A stretch of DNA of 42,894 bases from CAXSEF01 sp964236695. GTDB lineage: Bacteria > Pseudomonadota > Alphaproteobacteria > Acetobacterales > Acetobacteraceae. The translations under genes were made by a program, and so were the position numbers. The DNA is taken from assembly GCA_964236695.1 (NCBI GenBank), contig CAXSFU010000027.1:1-42894 (forward strand), given 5' to 3'. Shown piece after piece: positions 24,462-32,005 of this stretch. Positions within the stretch are counted from its first letter, which is position 1. Each line of letters begins with the position of its first letter. The notes beneath the pieces are model-generated. The model was not told the DNA's origin, did no database searches, and saw nothing but the letters and a program-made list of their open reading frames with translations.

Positions 24462-24977
24462 TCAGCCGCCGGTATCAACCCCACGCAGCCGCGCCAGCCC
24501 CGCGAACGTCCCGCCCGCCCCGGTCTCCTCCTCCTCCGCCAGCGCCACCCCCGGCCTGCGCGGGTACGGGTCCAGCCCCAGGGCGAGCTGCTCCGCCGCC
24601 GCCTCGCCCAGGTCGAGCGACTGCCCCTCGTAGCCGACCTCGTCGTCGCTGTCCGGGTCGAGCGCCGCGTCCTCCGGCGCCTCCGCCAGCCGCTCCGCCG
24701 GCACGAACTGCACCCGGAACGCCTCGGCCACCGCCACCTCGAACGGCTCCAGCGTCACCACGCACTCGCGCACCAGCCGCGCGTCCAGCGCCCCCTCCGC
24801 CGCCACCACGCCGCGCCGCCCCGCCTTCAGCCGGAACCCGCAGCGCAGCCCCAGCACCGCCGGCACCCCCAGCCGCGCCGCCAGCGCCGTGCACTCCGCC
24901 GCGTCCGCCTCCACCACGAACTCCGTCCACCCCGCGCCGAGCCGGTCCAGCGGCAGCATCCGCCGCAGCTCGCTCAC
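24462..24977 (-). CDS. yceD: DUF177 family protein, YceD-like
   Basis: The 171-residue acidic protein has the DUF177 signature in its C-terminal half: DEVGYEGQSLDLGEAAAEQL (about 112-131) then ALGLDPYPRRPG. RECVVTLEPFEV in the middle is also typical. Members are implicated in processing or stability of 23S rRNA and normally lie directly upstream of rpmF. Here the start overlaps the end of the cytochrome bc1 chaperone gene by 4 nt (ATGA), but rpmF is separated from it by an inserted regulatory module. The cysteine pair of some members is not evident. Confidence 0.88.
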   Translation of the reverse strand: MSELRRMLPLDRLGAGWTEFVVEADAAECTALAARLGVPAVLGLRCGFRLKAGRRGVVAAEGALDARLVRECVVTLEPFEVAVAEAFRVQFVPAERLAEAPEDAALDPDSDDEVGYEGQSLDLGEAAAEQLALGLDPYPRRPGVALAEEEETGAGGTFAGLARLRGVDTGG

Positions 24978-25657
24978 GACGCCACCCCCGCCGCCACCCC
25001 GCCCACGCGCCCGGTTTCACCCGCACGCCCGTCGCCTCCACGCCCATCTCCCGCCGCCGCCGCCATCCCGCCCGCCGCCTCGTCCATCCCCGCCGCCACG
25101 CGCTGCAGCGCGTCCTCCTTCAGGAACGCCGCCCGCCCCGCCAGCAGCTCCTCCGCAGCCCCGCGCCGCAGCGCCGCGTCCTGCGCCAGCACCCACGCCG
25201 CCAGCCGCTCCGCAGCCCCCGCCGGCGCGTCGCCCCGCCACACGTTGCGCGCCAGCGCCTCCGCCAGCGCCCCCGCGTCGCCCGCCTCCAGCGGCCCGTC
25301 ATACGCCAGCGCCCGCCCGTGGAACGCTTCCCACATCGCCCGCACCCGCTTGCCCACCCCCAGGTCGAGGCCGAACTCGCGCAGCGTGGTGTCCATGTCG
25401 GAGAACATCGCGTCGAACACCGCCTGCGCCAGCGCCGGCCCCGCCCGCCCGCTCCGCGCGCCCTCCGCCGGCAGCATCCGCAGCCTGCGGATCAGCAGCG
25501 CCACATGCACGCCGACGCAGTCGAACCGCCCGTCCAGCGTGTCCGGCACCCCCAGCTCGGCATACAGCGGCGGCAGCCGCGCCGCCGCCACCGCCGCGCC
25601 ATACAGGATGAAGCCGGCCCGCTCGTGGCGGCGCCGCAGGAAGGGGAGGCCGAGCAT
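24974..25657 (-). CDS. Ubiquinol-cytochrome c chaperone family protein (CBP3-like)
   Basis: The 227-residue protein has the helical chaperone core: ARLPPLYAELGVPDTLDGRF (about 26-45), DCVGVHVALLIRRL and FDAMFSDMDTTLREFGLDLG (about 80-99), followed by KRVRAMWEAFHGRALAY. The family helps assemble cytochrome b of the bc1 complex. A low-complexity glycine/alanine tail of about 35 residues follows. Its place upstream of yceD and divergent from bamE is conserved in Alphaproteobacteria. Confidence 0.88.
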   Translation of the reverse strand: MLGLPFLRRRHERAGFILYGAAVAAARLPPLYAELGVPDTLDGRFDCVGVHVALLIRRLRMLPAEGARSGRAGPALAQAVFDAMFSDMDTTLREFGLDLGVGKRVRAMWEAFHGRALAYDGPLEAGDAGALAEALARNVWRGDAPAGAAERLAAWVLAQDAALRRGAAEELLAGRAAFLKEDALQRVAAGMDEAAGGMAAAAGDGRGGDGRAGETGRVGGVAAGVAS

Positions 25658-25816
25658 CCCGCGACCCTAGAGCCGCCCGATTGACAACGCGAGCCCCGCC
25701 GTGCACCCCCGTCCGGCCCGCAGCCGGCCGCAGCCCGCCCGCGCCGCCCGGCCCGCCCGGCCGGCACCCGCGGACGCGCCCCGGCCCGGCGGACAGCGGC
25801 CAGAAGCGGAGCGAAC

Positions 25817-26353
25817 ATGCGCGTGCCTCCCACCCCCACCCGCCCGCGGCGCCCCGCCCGCGCCCTCTGCCTGCTCCTGGCGCTCGCGGCCGCCCCGCTC
25901 TGCGGCTGCTCCCTGTTCGCATCGTCAAGCACCCGGCGCGGCCAGCTCATGGGCGCCGAACAGATGCGCGAGCTGATCCCCGGCACCTCCACCCGCGCCG
26001 ACGCCACCTCCCTGCTCGGCTCGCCCACCGCCCGCGCCGCCTTCGACGACAACACCTGGATCTACATCAGCCAGGTCACCCAGTCCCGCGTCGCCCGCGT
26101 CCCCGGCGTCGACCAGCAGAACGTCCTCGTCCTGACCTTCAACCAGGCCGGCACCCTGCAGTCTGTCAAGCACCTGACCAAGGCCGACGCCAGAACCGTC
26201 GCCATGGTCGCCCGCACCACCCCCTCGCCCGGCTCCGAGGCCTCCTTCGTCCAGCAGCTCCTCGGCAACGTCGGCCGCTTCACCCCAGGCGGCCTCGGCA
26301 ACCTCGGCGGCAACAACGAATCCTCGCTCGGCCAGACCAACCAGTCGCCCTGA
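25817..26353 (+). CDS. bamE: Outer membrane protein assembly factor BamE (SmpA/OmlA family)
   Basis: The 178-residue protein has an N-terminal lipoprotein signal: basic start, hydrophobic ARALCLLLALAAAPLCG and lipobox LCGC with Cys31 as the lipidated residue. The BamE fold follows: MREL.PGTSTRADATSLLGSP (about 50-69), FDDNTWIYISQVTQ and VLVLTFNQAGTLQSVKHL. BamE is a lipoprotein of the Bam complex that inserts beta-barrel proteins in the outer membrane. A glycine/asparagine-rich tail ends it. GGAG precedes ATG 25817, and the gene diverges from the bc1 chaperone. Confidence 0.92.
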   Translation: MRVPPTPTRPRRPARALCLLLALAAAPLCGCSLFASSSTRRGQLMGAEQMRELIPGTSTRADATSLLGSPTARAAFDDNTWIYISQVTQSRVARVPGVDQQNVLVLTFNQAGTLQSVKHLTKADARTVAMVARTTPSPGSEASFVQQLLGNVGRFTPGGLGNLGGNNESSLGQTNQSP

Positions 26354-26367
26354 GCCGGGGCTTAGAA

Positions 26368-26440
26368 AAGCAAGCAAGGCCAGAGGCTCTGCCTCTGGAC
26401 TCCGCTCAAGGCAAGCCTTGAGAATCCACTTTAAAGCAGA
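26368..26440 (+). repeat. Hairpin repeat copy after bamE
   Basis: AAGCAAGG leads into CCAGAGGC-TCT-GCCTCTGG (26380-26398), 26 nt after the bamE stop, then ACTCCGC and CTCAAGGC-AA-GCCTTGAG (26405-26422). Both stems carry paired substitutions relative to other copies. The stop of the AT-rich gene at 26446 abuts it, so the foreign gene may have entered at the repeat. Confidence 0.85.
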
Positions 26441-26445
26441 AGTTT

Positions 26446-26955
26446 TTAAGGTCCTATCGGGCCAGTTGTACCAGCTGCCGGCCTGTAACTGGCGTCCAAA
26501 CCTTTTACCCATGCCTCTTTATTATTGGGAAGAACTGGAATGTCTAAAGATTTGAAACCTATTTTGATGTGGCGCTTAAACTCATAGGTCTCTTCTGAAA
26601 TTAATTGTATTAGCTGGCGCCTATCTTCGATCGTAATCTTCTTCGCCTGAGTATCAGTTCTCCCATCGTGTACTAGATGGAGAGCGGTAGTATTCAGTTT
26701 CTTTTTTAAATGTTCTATTTTACTTGCCGCGCTAGAAAAAGGCATGTATTGGCCAGTCGTGTAATTTTCTCCTTTCTTATAGAAGAATTCAATTAACGCG
26801 CGGGAATGAACACAAAATGATTCAATGAGGGCGTTCTCTATAATTATATCGTGTGCGCCCTGCAAAGCTTCGTAAGTACCTTCGAGCATAGACAACTCAT
26901 ATCTATAATGATGGTCCAGACGTTCTTCCTGTGAAATTTTTATATTTTCACTCAT
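26446..26955 (-). CDS. AT-rich hypothetical protein, predicted all-helical
   Basis: The 169-residue protein (MSENIKISQEERLDHHYRYE) uses A/T-ending codons and is rich in K, I, N and E, unlike its neighbours, so it was probably acquired recently. It looks helical throughout: IIIENALIESFCVHSRALIEFFYKKG (about 37-62), SKIEHLKKKLNTTALHLVHDGR (about 78-99) and a long last helix. Such a pattern of a hydrophobic helix with SRALIEFFY and a later HL..xR word recalls HEPN-like families, but this is a weak resemblance and no function is claimed. The last 15 or so residues are GC-rich junction sequence. It sits alone between bamE and maiA. Confidence 0.65.
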   Translation of the reverse strand: MSENIKISQEERLDHHYRYELSMLEGTYEALQGAHDIIIENALIESFCVHSRALIEFFYKKGENYTTGQYMPFSSAASKIEHLKKKLNTTALHLVHDGRTDTQAKKITIEDRRQLIQLISEETYEFKRHIKIGFKSLDIPVLPNNKEAWVKGLDASYRPAAGTTGPIGP

Positions 26956-27021
26956 CCCGTTGATGCAACTAAAACTAAAAATCTAGTGACATGTGATAAT
27001 CTACAGAGCGCTTTTTGGCAC

Positions 27022-27669
27022 TCACCCCCCCGGCGCCCCCGCCTGCCGCATCGGCAGCGCCCGCGCGAACGCGTCAATCCCGAGGCACGCGTCCACCACC
27101 CGCTTCGCCGCCGGATACGCCGCCACCTCCACCCCGAACAGCCCGGCATTCACCGCGTGGCTCACCAGGCACAGATCCGCCTGGCTGACCGCGTCGCCGT
27201 GGCAGAACCGCCCGGTCTGCGGCTCCCCGAGCCGCGCCTCCATCGTCTTCAGCCCCTCGCGATACCAGTGCCCCGTCCACGTCTTCCACCCGCCCTCCAC
27301 CGCGGAAAACTCCGCCTGGAGGAACCGCCTGACCCTGGGCACCAGCAGCGGATGCGCGTCGCACGCGATCGTCTGCGCCAGCCCGCGCACCCTCGCCCGC
27401 CCCGCCGCATCCCCCGGCAACAGCGCCGGCTCCGGATACCGCTCGTCCAGGTACTCCAGGATCGCCAGGCTTTCCACGATCGCCGGCCCTTCGCCATCGA
27501 CCAGCGACGGCACCGACCCCTGCGGGCTCATCCGCCCGTACTCGGAGCCCGCCAGCTCGCCCGTGTCGATATCGTGCATCGTCTCCTCGAAGGCGAGACC
27601 CTTGAGGTTGAGCGCGATCCTCACCCGGAACGCCGCCGCCGACCGCCAGAACCCGTGCAGCTGCATCAT
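27022..27669 (-). CDS. maiA: Maleylacetoacetate isomerase (zeta-class glutathione S-transferase)
   Basis: The enzyme isomerises maleylacetoacetate to fumarylacetoacetate with glutathione, in tyrosine breakdown. The 215-residue protein has an N-terminal thioredoxin fold with FWRSAAAFRVRIALNLKGL (7-25), where zeta enzymes usually have a serine-rich SSxSxRVR motif; here only the first Ser is kept. SPQGSVPSLVDGEG and ESLAILEYLDERYPEPALLP are typical, as is the C-terminal GDAVSQADLCLVSHAVNA. AAGGGGG precedes two adjacent ATGs. No other tyrosine-degradation gene is adjacent. Confidence 0.88.
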   Translation of the reverse strand: MMQLHGFWRSAAAFRVRIALNLKGLAFEETMHDIDTGELAGSEYGRMSPQGSVPSLVDGEGPAIVESLAILEYLDERYPEPALLPGDAAGRARVRGLAQTIACDAHPLLVPRVRRFLQAEFSAVEGGWKTWTGHWYREGLKTMEARLGEPQTGRFCHGDAVSQADLCLVSHAVNAGLFGVEVAAYPAAKRVVDACLGIDAFARALPMRQAGAPGG

Positions 27670-27735
27670 CGTGCCCCCTTTCCCGCCCGCGCGCGGTCCA
27701 CCCCGCCCGGGACGCCCGGCCCACGCTACACCCGT

Positions 27736-28701
27736 TCAGAAATGGCTCCACCCCGCCCGCGCCACCTCCATCGCCTCGCCGCCGAGCACCACCCGCACGC
27801 CCTCGCCCGCCTCGAACCGCCCGATCCGCGTCACCCCCACCCCGCACGCCACCGCCGCCGCCACGAGCGCCGCCTCCCCCGCTTCCGGCACCGCCATCAG
27901 CAGCTCGTAGTCGTCCCCCCCGCCCAGGCACCGCTCCAGCCCCGCGCGCACCCCCATCGCCTCCACCGCCGCCCGCGCCGCCGCCGACAGAGGCACCCGC
28001 TCCGCCTCCACGGCCGCCCCCACCCCCGACGCCCGGCACAGGTGCCCGAGGTCCGCCACCAGCCCGTCCGACACGTCCATCGCCGCCGACGCCACCCCGA
28101 ACAGCCCCAGCCCCAGTCCCACCCGCGGCTCCGGCCGCCGGTACCGCTCCGCCAGGAACCCGTCCGGGTCCGGAGCAAAACCCCGCAGCGCGTCCAGCCC
28201 CAGCGCCCCGTCCCCGATCGTCCCGCTCACCCACACCCCGTCGCCCGCCCGCGCCCCCGAGCGCAGCACCGCCCGCCCCGGCACCACGCTCCCCAGCACC
28301 GTCAGCGACAGCGTCATCGCCCCCGGCGTCGAGGTCGTGTCCCCGCCCAGCAGCCTGACCCCGAACGCCGCCTGGTCCGACGCCAGCCCCGCCGCGAACC
28401 CCGCGAACCACGAATCCGGCGTCCCCCCCGGCGCCGACACCGTCATCAGGTAGCCGAACGGCGCCGCCCCCATCGCCGCCAGGTCCGACAAATTCACCCG
28501 CAGCAGCTTCCGCCCCACGCCCTCCGCCGGGTCGTCGGGCAGGAAATGCACCCCCGCCACCATCGCGTCCGCCGCCACCACCAGCGCCCGCCCCGCCGGC
28601 GGCACGAACACCGCCGCGTCGTCGGACAGCCCGAGCGAGCCCTCCCCTGCCAGGGGCCGGAAATGCCGCGCGATCAGGTCGAACTCCGCGGGCAACGTCA
28701 T
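27736..28701 (-). CDS. thiL: Thiamine-monophosphate kinase
   Basis: ThiL phosphorylates thiamine monophosphate to thiamine diphosphate, the active cofactor. The 321-residue protein opens EFDLIARHFRPLAGEG and carries the metal-binding SDDAAV (26-31). Next come DAMVAGVHFLPDDPAE, LRVNLSDLAAMGAAPFGYLM, a GGDTTSTPG loop and MDVSDGLVADLGHLCRASGVG, all conserved in ThiL. The gene normally follows nusB directly; here about 730 nt with decayed small genes intervene, so it may have its own promoter. Confidence 0.95.
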   Translation of the reverse strand: MTLPAEFDLIARHFRPLAGEGSLGLSDDAAVFVPPAGRALVVAADAMVAGVHFLPDDPAEGVGRKLLRVNLSDLAAMGAAPFGYLMTVSAPGGTPDSWFAGFAAGLASDQAAFGVRLLGGDTTSTPGAMTLSLTVLGSVVPGRAVLRSGARAGDGVWVSGTIGDGALGLDALRGFAPDPDGFLAERYRRPEPRVGLGLGLFGVASAAMDVSDGLVADLGHLCRASGVGAAVEAERVPLSAAARAAVEAMGVRAGLERCLGGGDDYELLMAVPEAGEAALVAAAVACGVGVTRIGRFEAGEGVRVVLGGEAMEVARAGWSHF

Positions 28702-28787
28702 GCGGGCGTCATGCGCTTGACGCAGGGCATGAAGCGGTCAAGCGTGATGGCCTGGCGTGGCTTGGTGTGAAAGCAAGGGACCTGTCC

Positions 28788-29078
28788 ATGTCTGATGACA
28801 GCACGTCCGCAAACACTATGAAAATCAATGATGATTTCGTCAACAACGTCATGCAGAAGCTGCAGGAAAAATCCGCCTCTCAAACATGCCCTTTTTGTAG
28901 AAATCTGGACTGGTATCTTATGGATCGCGTCGAGACGAGAAGCATGCCTAGTTTTTCCGGAAATTGATCTGCTGCCATATATACTCTTGCATGCACTAAT
29001 TGTGGGTTCGTGCGTCAGCATGTTCAGGTAATTGTCGATGGCAATATGACCGGAGAGACTTCTCATGGCCACAAATAG
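28788..29078 (+). pseudogene. Four-cysteine zinc-ribbon protein gene with an in-frame TGA
   Basis: AAGGGA precedes ATG 28788. Codons run MSDDSTSANTMKINDDFVNN..., with a first knuckle CPFC in SQTCPFCRNLDWYL, to TGA at 28965-28967. In the same frame the sequence continues SAAIYTLACTNCGFVRQHVQ and a hydrophilic tail to TAG at 29076-29078. The second knuckle CTNC would complete a zinc ribbon, so the 96-residue protein looks intact except for one stop codon. A CGA-to-TGA or TGG-to-TGA change would explain it. The region is AT-rich compared with thiL and nusB, suggesting transfer. Only a 59-residue fragment is made unless the stop is read through. No function is known. Confidence 0.6.
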
Positions 29079-29387
29079 CGGGAACGGTGGCAACATATAC
29101 CCGTTCCCCCGCAGGACGGCGACAGAGTTGTGTCCGGTGGCGGCCCGCCCCATGGTCCTGGCATGGAAGCGCGCGTCGCCCGCCTCGAGGACCAGTTCGG
29201 ACGCATCGAAGCCCTGCTTCGTGGCATCGACGACCGCATGCGCAAGTTCGAGGTCGACGCCGCCGAGATGAAAGGCCGGCTCTCCGGCCTTCCCAGCACC
29301 TGGGCGCTGGTGACGACCGTCATCGGAGGCCAGATCACCCTGGTCGGGCTGTTGTTCGCAGCCCTGAAGCTGACCGTACCCCACTGA
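29065..29387 (+). pseudogene. Small coiled-coil membrane protein, probably frameshifted near its start
   Basis: One frame from ATG 29065 gives MATNSGNGGNIYPFPRRTAT and then loses sense. A second frame from about 29130 gives SGGGPPHGPGMEARVARLED, a coiled coil (RIEALLRGIDDRMRKFEVDA) and a C-terminal helix (WALVTTVIGGQITLVGLLFA), ending in TGA at 29387. Small proteins with a PF-R-R leader, a glycine-rich linker, a coiled coil and one membrane helix are common in this group, so the two frames probably were one gene broken near 29125. Translation from ATG 29163 would still give an intact 74-residue membrane protein. It is convergent with nusB. Confidence 0.5.
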
Positions 29388-29396
29388 GCGGAGTGC

Positions 29397-29430
29397 GCCG
29401 GTCCAGGGCAGAGCCCTGGCCTTCCCTGCC
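29397..29430 (-). repeat. Single hairpin repeat copy at the nusB 3' end
   Basis: CCAGGGC-AGA-GCCCTGG at 29403-29419 lies 12 nt from the nusB stop and 15 nt beyond the stop of the small membrane protein. Only the first hairpin is present, with no second hairpin or ACCCGCC spacer on the far side. Confidence 0.75.
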
Positions 29431-29431
29431 G

Positions 29432-30022
29432 TCAGACCGCCCCGGCCACCACGAACTCCTTCGGCCTGAGCTGCCGCGCCAGCCGGTCGAGCAGCCCGTT
29501 GACCATCCGCGGCTCGTCGCCCGCGAAGAACCCGTGCGCCACGTCGAGGTACTCGTTGATCACCACCCGCGACGGCGGCCCGTCCGCCATGCACAGCTCC
29601 GCCCCCCCGGCCCGCACCAGCGCGCGCATCACCGGGTCGAGCCGCGCCATCGGCCACTCCGGCGGCAGCGCCTCGGACATCATCGCGTCCAGCCGGTCCT
29701 GCTCCGCGACCGCGACGCGCACGATCCGCGAGAACAGCGCGACGTGGGCGTCCGGCACCCGCCCGTCCTCGAACCCGTCGTCGCCGCCCGGAAGCTGGCC
29801 GAGCCGGTGTCGCACGAACTGGTCGATGATCGTCTCCGCACCCTCGCCGCCCTGCTCGCTCTGGAACAGCGCCTGCACCGCGCCCACCCGCGCCGCCGTG
29901 CGCGGCCGCCCCTTCGGCGCCACCTTCGCCTTGCCGCCCTGGCCCCCGCCGATGGCGACGCCGCCCGCCTGCGTGCCGCCCGCCTGCCCGTCCTGGCGCC
30001 CGCCGCTCCCGTCCTGCGCCAT
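29432..30022 (-). CDS. nusB: Transcription antitermination factor NusB
   Basis: NusB with NusE binds boxA RNA and supports antitermination on rRNA operons. The start is taken as ATG 30022, giving 196 residues. The first 40 or so (MAQDGSGGRQDGQAGG and following) are glycine-rich and unlike the family. The helical NusB core begins at RTAARVGAVQALFQSEQGGE and continues with RIVRVAVAEQDRLD, LDPVMRALVRAGGAELCM, the family motif VVINEYLDVAHGFF and NGLLDRLARQL. It lies between ribH and thiL, as is usual. Confidence 0.93.
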   Translation of the reverse strand: MAQDGSGGRQDGQAGGTQAGGVAIGGGQGGKAKVAPKGRPRTAARVGAVQALFQSEQGGEGAETIIDQFVRHRLGQLPGGDDGFEDGRVPDAHVALFSRIVRVAVAEQDRLDAMMSEALPPEWPMARLDPVMRALVRAGGAELCMADGPPSRVVINEYLDVAHGFFAGDEPRMVNGLLDRLARQLRPKEFVVAGAV

Positions 30023-30056
30023 CAGCCCGCCCCCCGCCCTGTGCCCACGCCCGCCC

Positions 30057-30545
30057 TCATCGCACGGCAAACCGCCGCGCCACCGAAACCTGCACCAGCG
30101 CCGCCGCCGCCGCCTCCGCGCCCTTGTTGTGCCCGTCCGCCCCCGACCGCGCCACCGCCTGCTCGATCGAATGCACCGTCAGCAGCCCCGACCCCAGCGC
30201 CACCCCGTGCCGCAGCGCCACGGCCATCAGCCCCGCCAGCGCCTCGCGGCAGATGTGGTCGTAGTGGTCTGTGCCGCCCCGCACCACGCAGCCCAGCGCC
30301 ACGTAGCCGTCGAACCCGCCGCCCGCACCGCCGCGCGCCGCCATCCCGATCGCCTGCGCCAGCTCGAAGGCGCCGGCCACGTCGAGCACCTCGTGCGTCG
30401 CCCCCGCGTCCCCCAGGATGCGCAGCGCCCCCTCCGTCATCCCGTCCACCACGTCCCGGTAGTACGGCGCCCGCACCACCAGCATGTGCGGCGCCCCGCC
30501 CTCGACCCGCGGCGCCACCGGCCGCGGCGCGTCCTGCGTGCTCAT
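30057..30545 (-). CDS. ribH: 6,7-dimethyl-8-ribityllumazine synthase
   Basis: RibH condenses the pyrimidinedione intermediate with dihydroxybutanone phosphate to form lumazine. The start is ATG 30545 (MSTQDAPRPVAPRVEG), giving 162 residues. VLDVAGAFELAQAI (53-66) and ALGCVVRGGTDHYDHIC (83-99), with catalytic-region His94 and His97, are diagnostic, followed by LGSGLLTVHSIEQA and NKGAEAAAAAL. It lies downstream of ribBA and upstream of nusB, with 34 nt to the nusB start. Confidence 0.96.
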   Translation of the reverse strand: MSTQDAPRPVAPRVEGGAPHMLVVRAPYYRDVVDGMTEGALRILGDAGATHEVLDVAGAFELAQAIGMAARGGAGGGFDGYVALGCVVRGGTDHYDHICREALAGLMAVALRHGVALGSGLLTVHSIEQAVARSGADGHNKGAEAAAAALVQVSVARRFAVR

Positions 30546-30557
30546 CGCAGGGGCCGA

Positions 30558-30687
30558 AGCAAGCGCTGGGCTCTGCCCAGACCCGCCAGGGGGGAGCCCC
30601 CCCTGGACCCGGCGCAACTCAAGGGAAGCCGGTCCAGGGGGGCTTCCCCCTGGCGGAGCTTGAGGCAGAGCCTCAATCTTGCTTCTC
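30558..30687. repeat. Composite hairpin repeat between ribH and ribBA
   Basis: CTGGGC-TCT-GCCCAG (30566-30580), then CCAGGGGGG-AGC-CCCCCCTGG (30586-30606), a short centre, and CCAGGGGGGCTTCCCCCTGG in mirror orientation. The right end TTGAGGC-AGA-GCCTCAA (30660-30676) lies 14 nt from the ribBA stop. The T-A pairs replace C-G pairs symmetrically, a strong sign that base pairing matters. Confidence 0.88.
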
Positions 30688-30690
30688 CCC

Positions 30691-31854
30691 TCACCCCTCC
30701 ACCACCCGCCGGTTCTCCACCACGTTCAGCCCGTAGCCCTCCAGCCCGACGATGGTGCGCGTGTGGTTGGTCAGCAGCACCATGTCGCGCACCCCCAGCT
30801 CGACCAGGATCTGCGCCCCGATGCCGTAGTCGCGCAGGAACGGGTTCGGCGGCCCCTCGCCCGCCGCCACCTTCGCGGCCCGCTCCGACACCGCCGTCGG
30901 CCGCGGGTCGCGCAGCAGCACCACCGCACCCCGCCCCGCGTCGGCGATCATCCGCATCGCCCCGTGCAGCCGCGCCGAATGCGCGCCCCCCAGCATGTCC
31001 GTCAGCAGGTCCACCGCGTGCATCCGCACCAGCACCGGCGCCGGCCCCGACAGGTCGCCCTTCACCAGCACCAGGTGCTCGGCGTAGTCGAAGGTGTTGG
31101 CATACACCACCATGCGCCAGTCGCCGCCCGTCACCCCCGGCAGCACCCCCTCCTGCACCCGCCGCACCAGCCGCTCCGTGCGCCGCCGGTGCGCGATCAG
31201 GTCCGCGATGGTGCCGAGCTTGAGCCCGTGGTGCTGCGCGAACGCCACCAGCTCCGGCAGCCGCGCCATCGAGCCGTCCTCGCTCATGATCTCGCAGATC
31301 ACGCCCGACGGGTTCAGCCCGGCCATGCGCGCGATGTCCACCGCCGCCTCCGTGTGCCCCGCCCGCACCAGCGTCCCCCCGTCGCGCGCGGCAAGGGGAA
31401 ACACGTGCCCGGGCGTCACGATGTCCCCCGGCTTCAGCTCGGGGTTGATGGCGGCGGCGATGGTGTGCGCCCGGTCGAACGCCGAGATCCCCGTCGTCAC
31501 CCCCTCGGCCGCCTCGATCGACACGGTGAACGCCGTCTGGTGGCGCGTGCCGTTGGCCTGCGCCATCCGCGGCAGCCCGAGCTGCTCGACCCGCTGCCCC
31601 GTCATCGCCAGGCACACCAGCCCGCGGGCGTGGCGCGCCATGAAGTTCACCGCCCCCGCCGTCGCGAACTGCGCGGGGATCACCAGGTCGCCCTCGTTCT
31701 CCCGGTCCTCGTCGTCGACCAGGATGAACATGCGCCCCGCCCGCGCCTCGTCGATCAGCTCCTCGATCGGCGCGATGTAGCCCGACAGGTCGCCGCGCAC
31801 GGCATCCGTCATCGCCGGCCCCGCCCCGCTCCGCTCCGGCATCAGCTCATCCAT
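30691..31854 (-). CDS. ribB: 3,4-dihydroxy-2-butanone-4-phosphate synthase with a degenerate GTP cyclohydrolase II domain
   Basis: The N-terminal RibB domain (about 25-225) carries VDDEDRENEGDLVIP (46-60), the acidic loop that binds ribulose 5-phosphate and magnesium, plus GRTEAA-like AGHTEAAVDIARMAG and CEIMSEDGSMAR. It makes the four-carbon unit of riboflavin. The C-terminal part (about 230-387) is a GTP cyclohydrolase II fold that keeps DYGIGAQILVELGVRDMVLL and VLVRMHAVDLLTDML, but the zinc-binding cysteines of active enzymes (the CLRSD and CDCG words) are absent. The second domain is therefore unlikely to hydrolyse GTP, as in many alphaproteobacterial RibBA proteins. A separate ribA should exist elsewhere. 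Confidence 0.93.
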   Translation of the reverse strand: MDELMPERSGAGPAMTDAVRGDLSGYIAPIEELIDEARAGRMFILVDDEDRENEGDLVIPAQFATAGAVNFMARHARGLVCLAMTGQRVEQLGLPRMAQANGTRHQTAFTVSIEAAEGVTTGISAFDRAHTIAAAINPELKPGDIVTPGHVFPLAARDGGTLVRAGHTEAAVDIARMAGLNPSGVICEIMSEDGSMARLPELVAFAQHHGLKLGTIADLIAHRRRTERLVRRVQEGVLPGVTGGDWRMVVYANTFDYAEHLVLVKGDLSGPAPVLVRMHAVDLLTDMLGGAHSARLHGAMRMIADAGRGAVVLLRDPRPTAVSERAAKVAAGEGPPNPFLRDYGIGAQILVELGVRDMVLLTNHTRTIVGLEGYGLNVVENRRVVEG

Positions 31855-31905
31855 CGTCAGGCCCCCGTGCGCCGCGCCGGTGTCATGCCGTCATCGCCCG
31901 GCAGC

Positions 31906-32003
31906 GGCAAGCAGGGGCTCCGCCCGGACGCGCCCCGCCCGAGCACGGGTTGCCGAAGGCTCGGCCTCTGGCGGAGTTCGAGGCAGAGCCTCAACCTTGC
32001 CTG
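31906..32003. repeat. Composite hairpin repeat between ribBA and ribE
   Basis: The left part GGGGC-TCC-GCCC (around 31914-31925) is degenerate. The right end GAGGC-AGA-GCCTC (31980-31992) lies 13 nt from the ribE stop and is followed by CCTTGCCTGCC. Between them, GAAGGCTCGGCCTC matches the second hairpin in mirror orientation, with decayed pairing. Confidence 0.7.
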
Positions 32004-32005
32004 CC

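Noticed and set aside
28965..28967. TGA as a selenocysteine codon in the zinc-ribbon gene
   Set aside because: The residue is not in a redox motif, the four expected cysteines are already present, and no convincing bacterial SECIS hairpin follows at the right distance.
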